Positions 60,600-64,000 of a stretch of DNA of 64,000 bases are shown in pieces. Every line of letters starts with the position of its first letter. The first letter of the stretch is position 1. The stretch spans positions 73,902,457-73,966,456 of the forward strand of contig NC_086374.1 in assembly GCF_036588685.1 (NCBI RefSeq), read 5' to 3'. Under the pieces are notes generated by a model. It did not search any database. It saw only the letters and a list, made by a program, of their open reading frames with translations, and was not told the origin of the DNA. Made by a program: the position numbers and the translations under genes. The DNA is from Mytilus trossulus (taxonomy: Eukaryota; Mollusca; Bivalvia; Mytilida; Mytilidae).

Positions 60600-61689
60600 G
60601 TTTAAGTTTATCTCAGCTTTTATTTTACAATGTTTTATCTTCTATCTTTATCTCATAATTACATGATGGCTGCAGGTGATAGATTTTGGATATTCATAAT
60701 AGTATATTATTTTCCTGATACTATTTGGACTGGTTTTTTTTATTCTAAATACTGAATGCTCAAATTTATACTACACATTGGTCTAACAAGATTTATTTGA
60801 TGTGCAAATGGAAAATAGGCTATGTTGGATCAATATAGGTATAATACATGTAGTGTACAGTACTATTAATATTAACTTTCAAATTATGATATAATCGACT
60901 GTTGCATTGCAAACAAATACAATACTTTTAATACATGTATGTAAACCAAATATTGTCTATACTAAAGTCAGAAACCAAACCAGAAATCTAAAGTTTACAT
61001 GTATATAATCAGAATTTACAGTAGATTGTGTAATGACTTATTAATGTCAGAATTTTAATTTCTGTTTTATCAACTGAAATATTTGTAATTTTATTTCTCC
61101 AATTTAAATGCATTACAATCAATGACTAGGTACATGATGTACATATATATTGTATTTCTGTTCTTTGTTTCCATTTTTATCTCTTTTGACAGTCAAAAAT
61201 AATAATTTTAAGCATGCCGCCATGGCGAAAAATGGATTGAACATACACCTGTACAATACAGCCTTTGACAGTCTCCTTAATTTCTTTCAATAACTAATTT
61301 GAAATAAAAAGGAAGGGGAAAAATCAACATTTTTAGTTGTAATTATCTATCATCATGATCATTGTCCATAAGTTATTTTAAACATGTTAAAGAAGGTAAA
61401 CAAAAAATATATATATAATATAGTTTATTTTGTTTACTGTATCATTTATTAATAGAAGTTCAAGTGATGTTTCTTACAATGTTAAGCATATGACAAGACT
61501 AAAAACTGAAGAAAGGTACTTCTAAACCAGGAAAGATGGAAAAACAATAAATTCCATTATCAATATCTACTCTGAAAATGTATGTATTAATTAACGGGTA
61601 GAGTCAAATTAAGTCTCAAAGACAGGGAATATATTGTATAACTCTAGAAAATGTATATGGGTGAATCAGAAGCAAAACAATTGCCCCAC
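60600..61689. other. Upstream of Protein C10 exon 2; no exon recognised
   Basis: AT-rich. ATGGCGGCATGC on the minus strand at ~61215 gives a start in good context (gccATGG), but its frame does not look like Protein C10 and has no donor in the needed phase. Confidence 0.3.
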
Positions 61690-62350
61690 TGGCAAATTGA
61701 AGGTATCAGGTCTGTTCGCTTCCAATACACTTTGGCACCCTACACGTTCACACCTCGAACCTTTCGCATGCAAGGTCAGTTCGCACTCTACAAGTTTGCA
61801 CCCAATTTTAAATAAAATTTTCAAATGAAAAATAAGAAAATCATGATTGTTGTTTTAAATTGCTTTGATGTAAATACTGCATTATTTAGCTTGGTACAAG
61901 TAAAAATCAGTAAAATATTGAAGATTTTAAAGGTTTTTAACAGCTTGTCCCCTTTGATCTGAAACAATGGAACAAAAATAATAAAGCAATACTCTAACCA
62001 AAACATGATTAAAATTTATTCAACACAGAAAAAAACCTGTCAGAATATCACTTTATTATGAAACAATAAAATAAAGTAATAGTAATACACTAACCAAAAC
62101 ATCATTAAGATTTATCATGATTATTAACAACAACAAAAAAACAATGTTGTCTCACTTTATTTTGAGACAATGACAACAAATACACTTAAAATGTATATAT
62201 GTAGGAATACACTTGCCAAAACTTGATTACAAAGAACTTTATAAAACACAAAAAAAATAAAAATTGGGAGCAAAAGAGTAGGGTGCGAAAATGAAAGGGG
62301 GCGAACGTGATTGGGCCGGAACGTGAATGGGTGTGAACGAACTTGGATTC
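61690..62350. repeat. Element with inverted GC-richer arms and internal direct repeats
   Basis: The left arm (61700-61815, containing cgcactctacaagtttgcac) is similar to the inverse of the right arm (62258-62350, gggagcaaaagagtagggtg and gtgaatgggtgtgaac). The AT-rich centre has three related segments, aatactctaaccaaaaca at 61987, 62083 and 62203. Ends are not defined. Confidence 0.5.
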
Positions 62351-62481
62351 CAAATCTTTTTCACCAACTCGTGCCAATTTATTAAAAATTGACCCCAACT
62401 GGCAGACTGGTTTTATAAATTATTTTGTGAAAAGGGTTAAATCTCTTTAATTTTACTCCTGCCAACTCCTCCCACTTAATA

Positions 62482-64000
62482 AACTAGAGGCTCTTAAGAG
62501 CCTGTGTCGCTCACCTTGATCTAAGTGCATATTAAACAAAGGACACATAAATTCATGACAAAATTTTGTTTTGGTGATGGTGATGTGTTTGTAGATCTTA
62601 CTTTACTGAACATTGATGCTACTTAAAATTTTCTCTATCCATAATAAACAGAGGAAAATATTTTGTAAAAATTTACAAAAATTTACAAAATTAATTTACA
62701 CTTTTGTCATGTTTGTTAGAGGAAAATATTTTGTAAAAATTTACAACAATTTAACAAATTTATGAAAATAGTTAAAAATTTACTATATAGGGCAATAACT
62801 CCACTTTGGTCATGTTGACTTATTTCTAGATCTTACTTTGCTAAACATTATTGCTGTTTACAGTTTATCTCTATCTATAAAAAAGTATTCAAGATAGTAA
62901 CCAAAAACAGTAAAATTTCTTTAAAATTTACCAATTAGGGGGGCAGTTGTCCAATTCATCTGAAAATTCCAGGGCAGATAGATCTAGACTTGATTAACTA
63001 TTTTACCCCAGTCAGAATTGCCCTAAAAGCTTTGGTTTCAGAGTTATAAGCCAAAATCTACATTTTACCCCTATGTTCTATTCTAGTCATGGCGGCCATC
63101 TTGGTTGGTTGGCCAGATCACCGAACACATTTTATAAACTACATACACCAATGATAATCGTGGGCATGTTTGGTTAAATTCAACCCATTGGTTTTAGAGA
63201 AGACTTGTAAAAGATTACAAAATATTATTAAAAATAGGTAAAAAATGACTATAAGGGCAATAACTCACCAATTTGATCATGATAGCTTATTTGTAGGTCT
63301 TACTTTGCTAAACATTATTGCTGCTTACAGTTTATCTCTATATAGCTATCTTTAATAATATCCAGGATAACAACCAAAAACAGCAAAATTTCCTTAAAAT
63401 TAACAATTCAAGGGCAGCAACCCACCAACTGATTGTCCGATTCATCTGAAAATTTCAGGACAGATAGATCTTGACTTGATAATTAATTTAACCCCTTACA
63501 GATTTGCTCTAAATGCTTTGGTTTCAGAGATTTTAAGCGAAATCTACATTTTACCCCCTATGTTCTATTTGTAGCCATGGTGGCCATCTTGGTTGGTTGG
63601 CCGGGTCAACAGTCACATTTTCGTAAACAAAATACCCCAGTGATGACTGTGACCATGTTTGGTTAAATTTGGCCCAGTAGTTTCAGAGGAGATTTTTATA
63701 AAGATAACAAAAATTTACAAACAATTACTGTATTAAAAAATTACTACAAAGGGCAATAACTCCTTAAGGGGTCAATTGACCATTTTGGTCATGTTGACTA
63801 TTTGTAGATCTTACTTTGCTGAACTTAATTATTGCTGATTACAGTTAATCTCTATCTATAATAATATTCAAAATGATAACCATGATAACCAAAGACTGCA
63901 AAATTTCCTTAAAATTACCAATTCAGGGGCAGCAACCTAACAACTGGTTGTCCAATTCATCTGAAAATTTCAGTACAGATAGACCTTGACCTGATAAACA
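62482..64000 (+). mobile_element. Multi-unit dispersed repeat R4, copy 2, cut by the window end
   Basis: Left end aactagaggctcttaagagc then ctgtgtcgctcacctt, including the perfect palindrome aggctcttaagagcct at 62488-62503. Three units begin gggcaataact at 62790, 63255 and 63751 (spacing 465 and 496). Each has ccatcttggttggttggcc, except the last, which is cut off. The right end lies outside the window. Confidence 0.75.

Noticed and set aside
61200-61230. Minus-strand gccATGGCGGC as exon 1 of Protein C10
   Set aside because: The frame that follows lacks the expected residues and no donor in the required phase was found.

Overview
The window looks like nuclear DNA of a bivalve mollusc, most likely a mytilid mussel. 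It is AT-rich, has small phase-consistent exons of animal genes separated by long introns, and is crowded with dispersed repeats I recognise from mussel sequence: the '...gggcaataactcc...' family, the retroelement tail around 'gccatggcgttgtcagt', and the repeat at 59510-59860. Species assignment is inference. No bacterial, phage or organellar signature was seen.

Genes. Five protein-coding loci can be assembled from spliced exons. (1) PTGES2 (prostaglandin E synthase 2 / GST-like), + strand, six exons, 492-10874, complete, 390 aa. (2) and (3) Two paralogous two-exon genes for double-hotdog (acyl-ACP-thioesterase-like) proteins in head-to-head orientation: 23559-22215 on the minus strand (287 aa) and 24164-28162 on the plus strand (289 aa), with 604 bp between the start codons. 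(4) A secreted phosphatidylethanolamine-binding protein (PEBP) gene, minus strand, four exons, 44547-40402, 184 aa, whose second intron holds an antisense DIRS-type retrotransposon fragment. (5) The last two exons of the Protein C10 (C12orf57/GRCC10) homologue, minus strand, 60577-59225; its first exon was not found. A broken class-A GPCR lies at 32765-33340.

Mobile DNA. 1-11 kb: PTGES2 introns filled with LINE, GIY-YIG/Penelope-like and tandem intronic repeats and two hairpin elements. 12-21.3 kb: two inverted copies of a 0.66-kb TIR element (3-bp target duplication), one of them split by a 1.38-kb palindromic element. 14-15.7, 21.2-21.7, 29.7, 30.7-31.5, 37.1-37.8 and 43.8 kb: remnants of one YIDD reverse-transcriptase family. 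33.4-34.1 kb: a 766-bp element with long TIRs and a 9-bp target duplication. 39.6 kb: a TTAA-flanked MITE. 38-39.1 and 62.5-64 kb: multi-unit repeats with short inverted ends.

Satellite. 44.87-57.44 kb is a tandem array: an older ~46-bp family (44.87-47.4 kb, interrupted by a 624-bp TIR element) and a ~9.7-kb block of about 180 copies of a related 54-bp unit with higher-order blocks (1186 bp and larger). The long minus-strand reading frames there come from the unit being 18 codons long and are probably not genes.

The genes are unrelated in function except the thioesterase-like pair. No obvious new multi-gene system was found; the most unusual material is the nested transposon stratigraphy, the satellite architecture and the intron inside the DIRS ORF1.
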